Shown here one piece after another: positions 6,087 through 13,847 of a stretch of 18,891 nucleotides of DNA; the first letter of the stretch is position 1, and the number at the start of each line of letters is the position of its first letter. Position numbers and translations under genes: made by a program. This stretch comes from Oscillospiraceae bacterium (lineage in GTDB: Bacteria; Bacillota; Clostridia; Oscillospirales; Oscillospiraceae). The notes under the pieces are model-generated. The model searched no databases, had not been told where the DNA came from, and was given only the letters and a program-made list of their open reading frames with translations. Location of the stretch: contig JAEDJB010000024.1 in assembly GCA_016296565.1 (NCBI GenBank), forward strand, positions 1 through 18,891, written 5' to 3'.

Positions 6087-6734
6087 TCAGGTCATTTTCT
6101 CCTGCTTGACCTTCTTGTCGATCACGTGGCGGGAGGCCAGCTCATTGCGCACATCCTCCAGGGTGATGCCCAGCTCCAGCATCAGGACCATCACGTGGTA
6201 GGCCAGGTCGCCGATCTCGTAGATGGTCTCGGCCTTGTCCTCCGCCTTGCCGGCGATGATCACCTCGGTGGACTCCTCCCCCACCTTCTTCAGGATCTTG
6301 TCCAGGCCCTTTTCAAAGAGGTAGGAGGTGTAGGACCCCTCCTTGGGGTTGGTCTTCCGGCCCTCCAGCATCTCCATGAGGCTGTCCAGGGAGAAGGCGT
6401 GGTTTTCCTCGCTCTCCCACAGGGGGTTGTGGAAGCAGGACTCCGCGCCGGTGTGGCAGGCGGGGCCGTCCTTGTTCACCCGGACCACCAGGGCGTCGTA
6501 GTCACAGTCGGCGGTGATGTCGATGATGTGCTGCACCGCGCCGGAGGTCTCCCCCTTCCGCCACAGCTCCTGGCGGGAGCGGCTCCAGAAGCAGGTGCGC
6601 TCCTCCTTGATGGAGATTTCCAGGCTCTCCCGGTTCATGTAGGCCAGGGTCAGCACCTGGCCGCTCTTCCCGTCCACCACAATGGCGGGGATGAGGCCCT
6701 TTTCGTCAAATTTCAGTTTTTCCATGTCGATCAT
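6087..6734 (-). CDS. hisIE: HisIE, bifunctional phosphoribosyl-AMP cyclohydrolase / phosphoribosyl-ATP pyrophosphatase
   Basis: 215 aa, a fusion. HisI domain (about 1-110): ADCDYDALV at 75-83 supplies the metal-binding Asp residues (D76, D78, D80), and Cys77, Cys93 and Cys100 (GPACHTGAESCFH) the zinc ligands. HisE domain (about 115-215): KKVGEESTEVIIA and EIGDLAYHVMVL are the acidic pyrophosphatase motifs. Together they carry out steps 2 and 3 of histidine synthesis, PR-ATP to PR-AMP to the ring-opened ProFAR. It is the last gene of the his operon, 19 nt after hisF, and is followed directly by the terminator. ATG at 6734 is chosen: GGGAGG at 6745-6750 lies 10 nt away. A second ATG at 6725 is possible; the TTG at 6752 is not supported. 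Confidence 0.95.
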   Translation of the reverse strand: MIDMEKLKFDEKGLIPAIVVDGKSGQVLTLAYMNRESLEISIKEERTCFWSRSRQELWRKGETSGAVQHIIDITADCDYDALVVRVNKDGPACHTGAESCFHNPLWESEENHAFSLDSLMEMLEGRKTNPKEGSYTSYLFEKGLDKILKKVGEESTEVIIAGKAEDKAETIYEIGDLAYHVMVLMLELGITLEDVRNELASRHVIDKKVKQEKMT

Positions 6735-6753
6735 GGCGGTGTTTCCTCCCAAA

Positions 6754-7509
6754 TTATCGAACGAGAATCCCGTTCTTTCTCAGTTCCCCTTTCAGGTCGG
6801 GGATGGCAATTTCTCCAAAGTGGAAGACGGAAGCAGCCAGGCCTGCGTCCACCCCGGGCAGGGTCTGGAACAGGCGGATGAAGTCCTCCGTCTTCCCCGC
6901 GCCGCCGGAGGCGATTACCGGCACCTTCACCGCCTGGCAGACCGCGTCCAGCATCTCCAGGTCGAAGCCCTCCTTGACCCCGTCGGTGTCGATGGAGTTG
7001 ACCACGATCTCACCGGCGCCCAGGTCCACGCAGCGCTTGATCCAGCTGATGGCCTCCATGCCCGTGTCGTCCCGGCCGCCCCGGCCGAAGACCCGGAACT
7101 GGCCGTCCACCCGCTTCACGTCCGCCGAGAGAACCACGCACTGGCTGCCGTAGCGCAGGGCGGCCTGACGGATGAGATCGGGGTTGCGGATGGCCCCGGA
7201 GTTGACGCTCACCTTGTCGGCCCCGCACTTGAGGACCCGGTCAAAGTCGTCCAGGGTGTTGATACCGCCCCCCACGGTGAGGGGGATGAACACCCGGCTG
7301 GCGGTCTCCCGGAGAATGTCCGTGAAGAGGGCGCGGCCCTCGGCGGAGGCGGTGATGTCGTAGAACACCAGCTCGTCGGCGCCGCTCTTGGTGTAGTACT
7401 CCGCCAGCTGGACGGGGGAGCTTACGTCGCTGAGCCCCTGAAAGTTAACCCCCTTGACCACCCGGCCGTCCTTCACGTCCAGGCAGGGGATGATGCGTTT
7501 TGTAATCAT
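6754..7509 (-). CDS. hisF: Imidazole glycerol phosphate synthase cyclase subunit HisF
   Basis: 251 aa, standard length. A (beta-alpha)8 barrel with catalytic D11 (IIPCLDVKDGRVVKG) and D130 (SADVKR), phosphate-binding VGGGI and the second-half ASGGAG loop. With HisH it converts PRFAR and ammonia into IGP and AICAR. The ATG at 7509 overlaps the hisA stop by 4 nt (ATGA), so the two homologous barrel genes are translationally coupled. The open frame extends about 230 bases further upstream through hisA, but that part is not HisF. Confidence 0.96.
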   Translation of the reverse strand: MITKRIIPCLDVKDGRVVKGVNFQGLSDVSSPVQLAEYYTKSGADELVFYDITASAEGRALFTDILRETASRVFIPLTVGGGINTLDDFDRVLKCGADKVSVNSGAIRNPDLIRQAALRYGSQCVVLSADVKRVDGQFRVFGRGGRDDTGMEAISWIKRCVDLGAGEIVVNSIDTDGVKEGFDLEMLDAVCQAVKVPVIASGGAGKTEDFIRLFQTLPGVDAGLAASVFHFGEIAIPDLKGELRKNGILVR

Positions 7510-8234
7510 GGCGTCTCCTCTCCTTCCCCCAGGCGGATGGCCTGGGCCAGGTCGATGGCCCCGGTGTAGTAGGCCTTGCCGATGATGGCCCCGTGGACCC
7601 CGGCGGCCTTCAGAGCCCGGATGTCCTCCAGGGAGGACACCCCGCCGGAGGCAATGATGTCCATGGAGAACCGCTGGGTCAGCTCTTTGTACAGGGCCCG
7701 GTTGGTCCCCTGCATGGCTCCGTCCTTGGAAATATCCGTGCAAATGATGGTTTTTACCCCCAGGGCCTGCATCTTTTCAAAAAAGACCTCCCAGGTGTCC
7801 TGGCTGGTCTCCAGCCAGCCCTTGATGGCCACCTTGCCGTCCTTTAAATCGGCTCCCACGGCGATCTTCTCCCCGTACTGGGCCACCGCCTGGGCGGTAA
7901 AGTCCGGGTCGGTGACGGCGGCGGTGCCCAGGATCACCCGGCTGGCTCCGGCGTCCAGGTACCGGCGGACGGTGTCCATGTTCCGGATGCCGCCCCCTAC
8001 CTCGATGAAAAGGCCGGTGCTTTTGGCCAGCTTTTCAATGGTGGGCAGGTTGGTGGTCTGGCCGGTTTTGGCCCCCTCCAGGTCCACCAGGTGGAGATTG
8101 CTTGCCCCGGCAGCCTCGAATTTCCGGACGGTGTTCAGGGGCTCCGGGTCGTACACCGTCATCTGGTCGTAGTCCCCCTTGTACAGGCGGACGGCCTGAC
8201 CCCCGAAGAGGTCAATGGCGGGAAAAATCTTCAT
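7506..8234 (-). CDS. hisA: Phosphoribosylformimino-5-aminoimidazole carboxamide ribotide isomerase
   Basis: 242 aa. It performs the Amadori-type isomerisation of ProFAR to PRFAR, substrate of HisF-HisH. Barrel motifs: D8 (FPAIDLFGG), phosphate-binding VGGGIR, D129 in GADLKDG, ICTDISKDG and ASGGVS. Start: ATG at 8234 with AAAGGA 10 nt upstream; GTG at 8243 would leave only 1 nt to that site and is rejected. The hisH stop is 2 nt upstream and hisF overlaps its end. Confidence 0.96.
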   Translation of the reverse strand: MKIFPAIDLFGGQAVRLYKGDYDQMTVYDPEPLNTVRKFEAAGASNLHLVDLEGAKTGQTTNLPTIEKLAKSTGLFIEVGGGIRNMDTVRRYLDAGASRVILGTAAVTDPDFTAQAVAQYGEKIAVGADLKDGKVAIKGWLETSQDTWEVFFEKMQALGVKTIICTDISKDGAMQGTNRALYKELTQRFSMDIIASGGVSSLEDIRALKAAGVHGAIIGKAYYTGAIDLAQAIRLGEGEETP

Positions 8235-8236
8235 CC

Positions 8237-8857
8237 TCACCACGTCCTTTCGCAGAAGGTCCGGAGGATGTTCAGGCCCACGTCCCCGCTCTTTTCCGGG
8301 TGGAACTGGCAGCCCATCACGTTGCCCTTGGCAACGGCGGCGGTGAGCTCTGCCCCGTACTCCGCCGTGGCGATGACCGCATCGTCACAGTCGGTGGCGT
8401 AGAAGGAGTGGACAAAGTAGACGCAGTCCCCTTCCTGGACGGTACCCAGCAGGGGGTGACGGTCCTTCGGGGGGAAGTGCAGGGCGTTCCAGCCGATGTG
8501 GGGGATCTTGTAGTCGGCGGGGATGACCCCCTCCATGGGGACCACCTTTCCGGGGATAAGCCCTAAGCCCTCCCACTGGCCGAACTCCAGGCTCTCCTCA
8601 AAGAGCAGCTGCATCCCCAGGCAGATGCCCAGGATGGGCTTTCCCTTGGCGGCCTCCTCCTTGATGACCTGGTCCAGGCCGGTCTGGCGGAGCTTGGCGA
8701 TGGCGTCCTGGAAGGCGCCCACGCCGGGCAGGAACAGCCGGTCCGCCTGACGGAGCAGGGCCGGGTCCCCGGTGACCACCGGCTGCTGGCCGATGGCCTC
8801 TAAGGAACGGCAGAGGGAGAAGAGATTCCCCACGCCGTAGTCGATTACTGCAATCAT
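8237..8857 (-). CDS. hisH: Imidazole glycerol phosphate synthase glutaminase subunit HisH
   Basis: 206 aa, a class I glutamine amidotransferase. The catalytic triad is visible: Cys79 in GICLGMQ, His186 and Glu188 in CQFHPEKSG. It hydrolyses glutamine and channels ammonia to HisF. It has its own good ribosome site (GGGAGG shortly before ATG 8857). It is separated from hisB by an unusual 86-nt gap holding a GC hairpin, the largest gap inside the his operon. Confidence 0.96.
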   Translation of the reverse strand: MIAVIDYGVGNLFSLCRSLEAIGQQPVVTGDPALLRQADRLFLPGVGAFQDAIAKLRQTGLDQVIKEEAAKGKPILGICLGMQLLFEESLEFGQWEGLGLIPGKVVPMEGVIPADYKIPHIGWNALHFPPKDRHPLLGTVQEGDCVYFVHSFYATDCDDAVIATAEYGAELTAAVAKGNVMGCQFHPEKSGDVGLNILRTFCERTW

Positions 8858-8890
8858 ATGTATCCTCCCTGTTTACACCGTACGTTCAGG

Positions 8891-8920
8891 TTTTTGTAGG
8901 GGCGGCTATCAGCCGCCCGG
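8891..8920. repeat. REP-like GC hairpin between hisB and hisH
   Basis: Perfect 8-bp stem GGGCGGCT-ATC-AGCCGCCC at 8900-8918, preceded by TTTTTGTAG. Hairpins of the form GTAGGGGCGG...CCGCCCG are, from memory, dispersed in many copies in several gut Clostridia, so this may be one copy. On the minus strand the stem is followed by CTACAAAAA rather than a T run, so it is not a good terminator for hisB. Effects on mRNA stability or on relative hisB/hisH expression are possible inferences. Confidence 0.6.
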
Positions 8921-8943
8921 GAAACGTTGATGGGGTATTGCTG

Positions 8944-9525
8944 TCACACCAGCATGCCCTTGGTGGACGGGACCTCGTCGGACCCGTTGCGCTGAACAGC
9001 TGTTTTCAGGCTCCGGGCGGCGGCCTTGAACACCCCTTCGATGATGTGGTGGCTGTTCTCCCCCGCCAGCTTCCGGATGTGCAGGGTGCAGTTGGCCCGC
9101 CGGGTAAAGGCCAGCCAGAACTCCTTGGCAAGCTCGGTGTCAAAGGTCCCCACCTTTTCCGTGGGCATGGGCACGTCCCAGCAGAGCATCCCCCGGCCGG
9201 ACAGGTCCACAGCGGCCAGGATCAGGGCCTCGTCCATGGGCAGGATGCTGTGGCCGAAGCGCTCCACCCCTCGCATGTCTCCCAGGGCCTGGGCAAAGGC
9301 GTCTCCCAGGCAGATGCCCACATCCTCCACCGAGTGGTGGTCGTCCACCCAGGTGTCCCCTTCGCAGGTGACCGTCAGGCCGAAGCCGCCGTGGCGGGCA
9401 AAGCCGCTGAGCATGTGGTCAAAAAAGCCCACGCCGGTGTGAATGTCGGACGGGCCGCCGTCCAGACTCAGGGTCAGGGTGATGTCGGTCTCCCCGGTTT
9501 TCCGGGTGATCCGGGCCGTTCTCAT
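8944..9525 (-). CDS. hisB: Imidazoleglycerol-phosphate dehydratase
   Basis: 193 aa, the monofunctional form, without the N-terminal histidinol-phosphatase domain of the enterobacterial protein. Metal-binding His motifs are intact: GFFDHML, WVDDHHSVED near residue 60, and SHHIIEGVFKAAARSL near the C-terminus. It dehydrates IGP to imidazole acetol phosphate, the substrate of HisC. ATG at 9525 overlaps the hisC stop by 4 nt. Confidence 0.96.
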   Translation of the reverse strand: MRTARITRKTGETDITLTLSLDGGPSDIHTGVGFFDHMLSGFARHGGFGLTVTCEGDTWVDDHHSVEDVGICLGDAFAQALGDMRGVERFGHSILPMDEALILAAVDLSGRGMLCWDVPMPTEKVGTFDTELAKEFWLAFTRRANCTLHIRKLAGENSHHIIEGVFKAAARSLKTAVQRNGSDEVPSTKGMLV

Positions 9526-10589
9526 AGCAAGCCCTCCTCCTTCATGATGGCTTTCACCTGGGTCAAAAAGGCCTCCATCTCCTCATCGGTCCCCACGGTG
9601 ACCCGGTTGTACTGGGCAATGCGGGGGTCGGAGAAGTGGCGGATCAGGATGCCCCGGTCCTTAAGCTTCTGGTAGAGCAGACCACCGTCCAGCCCCTCCC
9701 GCTTTACAAAGAGGAAGTTGGATCTGGAGTCCGGCAGGGTGAAGCCCAGCTCCCGCAGGGCCTGGGCGGTTTTCTCCCGGGTGGCCATGATCTTTCTGGC
9801 GTTTTCCCGGAAGTATGCGTCGGAGTCCACCGCCGCTTCACCCAGCTTCAAAGTCAGGCGGTTTACGTTATAAGGGTTGGTGGAGTATTTCAGCTTTTCC
9901 AGGTCCTCGATGATGGGGCGGCTGGCCAGGGCAAAGCCCAGGCGGGCCCCCGCCATGGAGCGGGACTTGGAATAGGTCATCACCACCAGAAGATTGTCGT
10001 ACTTCTGAATGAGGGGGACTGCCGACTGGGCGCCGAAGTCCACATAGGCCTCGTCCACCACCACCACGTGGTCCGGGTTGGAGGCTACGATGCGCTCCAC
10101 CTCTTCCAGGCTGAGCGCCAGACCCGTGGGGGCGTTGGGGTTGGCCAGCACCGTCAGGCGGCCGGTCTCGCACAGACCGTCCACGTCCAGGGACAGGTCC
10201 TCCCCCAGGGGAACGGTGTCATACAGCACCCCGTGAAGGGCGGCGAACACCGGGTAAAAGCTGTAGGTGAGGCCGGGGAACACCGCCCCGTCCTGGCCGA
10301 AGGCCATGAAGGCGAAGTTCAGAATGTCGTCGGACCCGTTGGAGAGGAACACATTCTCCGGGCCGCAGCCGTAGAGGGCCGCCAGCTTTTCCCGCAGGGC
10401 GGTTCCCTCCGGGTCGGAATAGAGCCGCAGGTCCTCCACCTCCTGCCGGGTGAGGGCGTCCACCACCTGGGGGGAGGGGGGATAGGGGGACTCGTTGGTG
10501 TTGAGCTTGATATACTTCTTGTCCCGGGGCTGTTCCCCGGGGGTGTAGGCCTCCAGAGGGGCGTACTTGGTGTGCAGGAATTTGCTCAT
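9522..10589 (-). CDS. hisC: Histidinol-phosphate aminotransferase
   Basis: 355 aa, fold-type I PLP aminotransferase. Motifs: NTNESPYPPSP near the N-terminus, ANPNAPTG, DEAYVDF, and the Schiff-base Lys208 in TYSKSRSMAGARLGFA. It transaminates imidazole acetol phosphate with glutamate to histidinol phosphate. ATG at 10589 is preceded by AAAGGAG, which overlaps the end of hisD (10-nt gap). Its position inside the his operon settles the substrate; outside this context it could be confused with aromatic aminotransferases. Confidence 0.95.
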   Translation of the reverse strand: MSKFLHTKYAPLEAYTPGEQPRDKKYIKLNTNESPYPPSPQVVDALTRQEVEDLRLYSDPEGTALREKLAALYGCGPENVFLSNGSDDILNFAFMAFGQDGAVFPGLTYSFYPVFAALHGVLYDTVPLGEDLSLDVDGLCETGRLTVLANPNAPTGLALSLEEVERIVASNPDHVVVVDEAYVDFGAQSAVPLIQKYDNLLVVMTYSKSRSMAGARLGFALASRPIIEDLEKLKYSTNPYNVNRLTLKLGEAAVDSDAYFRENARKIMATREKTAQALRELGFTLPDSRSNFLFVKREGLDGGLLYQKLKDRGILIRHFSDPRIAQYNRVTVGTDEEMEAFLTQVKAIMKEEGLL

Positions 10590-10599
10590 GGGGACTCCT

Positions 10600-11886
10600 T
10601 TATTTGGTCACGTTGGGGTCAAAGCGGATATCCACGCTGCGGGCGTGGCCGGTGAGCCCCTCCTTCTTGGCAAAGTTGGACACCGACTGCTGGGCCTTTT
10701 CCAGGGCAGCGTGGGTGTAATAGGTGTACTGGGTTTTCTTCACGAAATCGTCCACGGACAGGGGGCTGGAGAACCGGGCGGTGCCGCTGGTAGGCAGGGT
10801 GTGGTTGGGACCGGCAAAGTAGTCCCCCAGTGCCTCGGGGCAGTTGCGGCCCAGGAACACGGACCCGGCGTTCTTGATCTTGTCCAGGTAGTCGAAGGGA
10901 TCGTCCACGCACAGCTCCAGGTGCTCCGGGGCGATCTCGTTGGCAATGTCGATGGCGGTGTCCAGGGACTGGGCCACAATGATCTTGCCGTTGTTTTCAA
11001 TGGAGGCCCGGGCGATCTCCTGGCGCTTGAGCTTTTCCAGCTGCTCCTCAATGGCGGCCTGGACGCCCTCCGCCAGCTCCTGGCTGTCGGTGACCAGCAC
11101 GGCGGAGGCGTTCTTGTCGTGCTCGGCCTGGCTGAGCAGGTCGGCGGCCACGATCTGGGGGTTGCACTTGCCGTCGGCCACCACCAGAATCTCGCTGGGG
11201 CCGGCCACCATATCGATGCCCACCTTGCCGAAGACCTGCTTTTTGGCCTCGGCCACATACTGGTTGCCGGGACCCACGATCTTATCCACCCGGGGGATGC
11301 TCTCGGTGCCGTAGGCCAAAGCGGCGATGGCTTGCGCGCCGCCCACACGGAAGACCCGGTTCACCCCGCAGATCCGGGCGGCTGCCAGGATGTTGGGGGG
11401 AATCTTCCCGTCCTTGCCGGGAGGGGTCACCATGAAGATCTCCTTCACCCCGGCCAGCTTTGCCGGAATGCAGTTCATCACCACGCTGGAGGGATAGGCG
11501 GCGGTGCCCCCGGGGACATACAGCCCCACCCGCTCCAGGGGGATGACCTTCTGGCCCATGACGATGCCGTCCTCCTCGTTCACCAGGAAACTGTTGCGCA
11601 CCTGGTGCTGGTGGAAGGCGGCCACCCGCTCGGCGGCCCGGTAGAGGATATCCACCAGCAGGGGATCTGCCCGGCGGAAGCCCTCGTCGATGGCGCCGGC
11701 GCTCACCTCCACGGTGGGGATGTCGGCCCCGTCAAACTCCTTGGTGTAGTGCTTCAGGGCGGCGTCTCCCTGCTGGCGCACGTTTTCTATAATCTCCCGG
11801 ACGGGGGCTTCCACGCTGCCCACCGGGTCCTCCCGGGCGAAGATCTGGGCCCGGTCGGTCTCTGCTTCCTTCAAAATACGGATCAT
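10600..11886 (-). CDS. hisD: Histidinol dehydrogenase
   Basis: 428 aa, normal length. Zinc-dependent, NAD-linked four-electron oxidation of histidinol to histidine, the final step. The signature IDMVAGPSEILVVAD is present, then the family-typical GPNHTLPTSGTARF and SPLSVDDFVKK. ATG at 11886 overlaps the hisG stop by 4 nt. Cytoplasmic dimer in the family. Confidence 0.96.
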   Translation of the reverse strand: MIRILKEAETDRAQIFAREDPVGSVEAPVREIIENVRQQGDAALKHYTKEFDGADIPTVEVSAGAIDEGFRRADPLLVDILYRAAERVAAFHQHQVRNSFLVNEEDGIVMGQKVIPLERVGLYVPGGTAAYPSSVVMNCIPAKLAGVKEIFMVTPPGKDGKIPPNILAAARICGVNRVFRVGGAQAIAALAYGTESIPRVDKIVGPGNQYVAEAKKQVFGKVGIDMVAGPSEILVVADGKCNPQIVAADLLSQAEHDKNASAVLVTDSQELAEGVQAAIEEQLEKLKRQEIARASIENNGKIIVAQSLDTAIDIANEIAPEHLELCVDDPFDYLDKIKNAGSVFLGRNCPEALGDYFAGPNHTLPTSGTARFSSPLSVDDFVKKTQYTYYTHAALEKAQQSVSNFAKKEGLTGHARSVDIRFDPNVTK

Positions 11887-12539
11887 GCCTTTTGTTCCTC
11901 CTTGGCGGCCACCTGCTCCTTTAAGCTCTCGTAGAGGGTTTGGATGGCCGCGTGCTTAAACTTAAAGCTCACTTTGTTGGCAATGAGCCGGGCGCTGATG
12001 GGGACGATGGTCTCCACCGGGGACAGGTCGTTTTCCCGCAGGGTGGTGCCCGTCTCCACAATATCCACGATCACATCGGTCATGCCCAGGATGGGGGCAA
12101 TCTCAATGGAGCCGTGGAGGAGAATGATGTCAATGTCCCGGCTGCGGGCGCTGTAGAACCCCCGGGCGATGTGGGGGAACTTGGTGGCCACCCGCAGGGT
12201 GCGGTCGGGGTCGTCCCGGAAGCCGTTCTTGGCGGCCACGCACATGCGGCACTTGCCCACGTTCAGGTCCAGCAGCTCGTAGATGTCCGGGGAGTACTCC
12301 AGAAGGATGTCCTTGCCCACAACGCCCACGTCGGCGGCGCCCCGCTCCACATACACCGCCACGTCGGAGGGCTTCACCCAGAAGTAGCGCACCCCGGCCT
12401 CGGGGTTTTCAAAAATCAGCTTGCGCTTGGGGTCCAGCAGTTCGTCGCAGGGAAAGCCCGCCTGGGCAAACATGGCGTAAACCTTCTCCCCCAGCCGGCC
12501 CTTGGGCAGGGCCACGTTCAGAAATTCCTTGTCGCTCAT
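11883..12539 (-). CDS. hisG: ATP phosphoribosyltransferase, short form (HisG-S)
   Basis: 218 aa. It lacks the C-terminal ACT-like regulatory domain of the roughly 300-aa long form, so it should need HisZ for activity and histidine feedback. Visible: ALPKGRL at the N-terminus and the PRPP-binding loop in DIVETGTTLRENDL. It catalyses the first committed step, ATP + PRPP to PR-ATP. The partner hisZ is immediately upstream, overlapping by 4 nt. Confidence 0.95.
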   Translation of the reverse strand: MSDKEFLNVALPKGRLGEKVYAMFAQAGFPCDELLDPKRKLIFENPEAGVRYFWVKPSDVAVYVERGAADVGVVGKDILLEYSPDIYELLDLNVGKCRMCVAAKNGFRDDPDRTLRVATKFPHIARGFYSARSRDIDIILLHGSIEIAPILGMTDVIVDIVETGTTLRENDLSPVETIVPISARLIANKVSFKFKHAAIQTLYESLKEQVAAKEEQKA

Positions 12540-13645
12540 GCCTGCTTGCCCCCTCTCATGTCAATGGTCTCCCGCGTCCGCAGGTCAACCTCCTCCCGCC
12601 GGGCCAGCACCCGCTTGCCCTGGGCGGTGAGCTCCGCCAGCTTGCCGGTGAGAGCGGTGAGATCGGTCTTTTCGTCGTAGCGCACCAGCACGTCCGCGTC
12701 CCACTGGGCCTGGGCGGGACGGAGCCGCTCCAGCTCATCCAGGTAGATGGCAAAGCCGATGGCGCCGCAGCACTTGCCCATCTTCTCCACCATTTTGTCG
12801 TACTGCCCGCCGGAGAGCACCCCCGCGGACAGGCCCTTGATAAAGCCCCGGAACACGATGCCGCTGTAGTAATCCATGCCGCCTTCCACGGAGAAGTCCA
12901 GGTACACCCGGTCTGCCAGGCCGTTGGCCTTCAGCAGGTCCCGGATGCTGCTCAGCTCCTCCCAGGCCTCCCGGGTGCGCTTGCCCCCCACGCACAGGGG
13001 AGCCAGCTGGTCCAGGACGGTGTCGATGGTGCCGTAGGTGGTGATGAGCTTCTCCAGCAGGGTCTGCACCGTACCGCTGAGTCCCCGCTCCCGGCAGAAG
13101 GCCGCCAGGGCGGCGGGGTTCTTCTCCCGCACCGCCTCCAGGACGGTGGGGTAATCCGCCTCGTCCACACCGGCGGCCTCCATAAACCCGGAGACCAGGC
13201 CCATGTGGGACACGTCCAGCACATAGTCGGGGCTGATGGCCTTCAGGCTCTGCACCGCCAGGGCGATCACCTCGTAGATGTGGTACAGGTCCAGGGTGCC
13301 GATGCACTCCAGGCCGGTCTGCATAATCTCCTGGAAGGTGTCGTCCCCCTTGCTGGTGCGGTAGATGGCCTCATTGTAGTAGACCTTCCGGGGTCCGGGG
13401 TCCTCCTCCCGGGTGTTCTTGATGATGGAAAGGGTCACGTCCGGCTTTAACGCCATAAGGACCCCCCGGGCGTCTGTGAAGGTAATCATCCGGTCGCTCA
13501 CCAGAAAGTCCTTGTTGCGCACGTAGAGGTCGTATTCCTCAAACTTACTCATTTTAAACCGGCGGTAGCCGTACTGCTCGTACAGGCCCCGCAGGCGGTA
13601 TATGGTCTGCTCCCCGCTGCGGAGGATGCTCCAATCAAATTCCAT
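12536..13645 (-). CDS. hisZ: HisZ, ATP phosphoribosyltransferase regulatory subunit (HisRS paralogue)
   Basis: 369 aa, resembling a class II histidyl-tRNA synthetase catalytic core but shorter than HisRS (about 420 aa). Seen: motif-2 region YYNEAIYRTSKGDDTFQE, a LKPDVT stretch, VEGGMDYYSGIVFRGF, and the motif-3 region VLSGGQYDKMVEKMG. In true HisRS the catalytic Arg precedes GLDYY; here that position is Gly255, which argues against tRNA charging. Together with the short HisG directly downstream this identifies HisZ. The complex binds histidine at HisZ for feedback control. First gene of the operon; ATG at 13645 with AAGGGG at 13655-13660. Confidence 0.93.
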   Translation of the reverse strand: MEFDWSILRSGEQTIYRLRGLYEQYGYRRFKMSKFEEYDLYVRNKDFLVSDRMITFTDARGVLMALKPDVTLSIIKNTREEDPGPRKVYYNEAIYRTSKGDDTFQEIMQTGLECIGTLDLYHIYEVIALAVQSLKAISPDYVLDVSHMGLVSGFMEAAGVDEADYPTVLEAVREKNPAALAAFCRERGLSGTVQTLLEKLITTYGTIDTVLDQLAPLCVGGKRTREAWEELSSIRDLLKANGLADRVYLDFSVEGGMDYYSGIVFRGFIKGLSAGVLSGGQYDKMVEKMGKCCGAIGFAIYLDELERLRPAQAQWDADVLVRYDEKTDLTALTGKLAELTAQGKRVLARREEVDLRTRETIDMRGGKQA

Positions 13646-13687
13646 GGGTCCGCGCCCCTTTCTCCTTTAGTCCGTTGGATGGTTGAT

Positions 13688-13716
13688 ATTTTATCACTCT
13701 ACCGTGATAAAGTAAA
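13688..13716 (-). promoter_or_regulatory. hisZp: his operon promoter
   Basis: On the minus strand, -35 TTTACT (13716-13711, 4 of 6), 17-nt spacer, -10 TAAAAT (13693-13688, 5 of 6). Transcription would start near 13681, leaving about 36 nt before the hisZ ATG, too short for a T-box or a leader-peptide attenuator. The spacer is almost filled by the inverted repeat described separately. Confidence 0.7.
13690..13711. promoter_or_regulatory. Operator-like inverted repeat in the his promoter
   Basis: TTTATCAC at 13690-13697 and its perfect complement GTGATAAA at 13704-13711, 6-nt centre. It covers the -10/-35 spacer and touches both hexamers, a position where a bound dimer would block RNA polymerase. 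Family knowledge: Firmicute his genes are often controlled by T-boxes or by the TrpR-family repressor HisR/YerC; assigning this site to HisR is inference. Confidence 0.65.
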
Positions 13717-13807
13717 GAGAAAACCGCACATCTTTTCTTTCCAAAATGAAAATTTTCCTGTCAACCCGGAAGGACTTCTTGTGCATATTGGCGCGTACCG
13801 CGCAAAA

Positions 13808-13836
13808 CGCCCGCCGCTGTTCTCAAGCGGCGGGCG
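13808..13836 (-). terminator. Rho-independent terminator after the HU gene
   Basis: Perfect 11-bp GC-rich stem, CGCCCGCCGCT (13808-13818) with its complement (13826-13836), 7-nt loop. On the minus strand it is followed by a short TTTT tract. It lies 11 nt after the HU stop and separates this operon from the his promoter. Confidence 0.8.
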
Positions 13837-13847
13837 GCAGGATCTCG

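Noticed and set aside
12536..13645. Histidyl-tRNA synthetase (hisS)
   Set aside because: Too short, catalytic Arg position is Gly, and it is coupled to a short hisG; HisZ fits better.
13736..13764. TTGACA on the minus strand at 13764-13759 as the his promoter
   Set aside because: The -35 is perfect, but no usable -10 follows at 16-18 nt (GAAAGA/AAAGAA). The TTTACT-17-TAAAAT pair downstream is better placed.
13646..13847. T-box leader or histidine attenuator upstream of hisZ
   Set aside because: No T-box sequence, no specifier stem and no terminator between promoter and ATG; the leader is about 36 nt. The only hairpin there belongs to the end of the HU operon.
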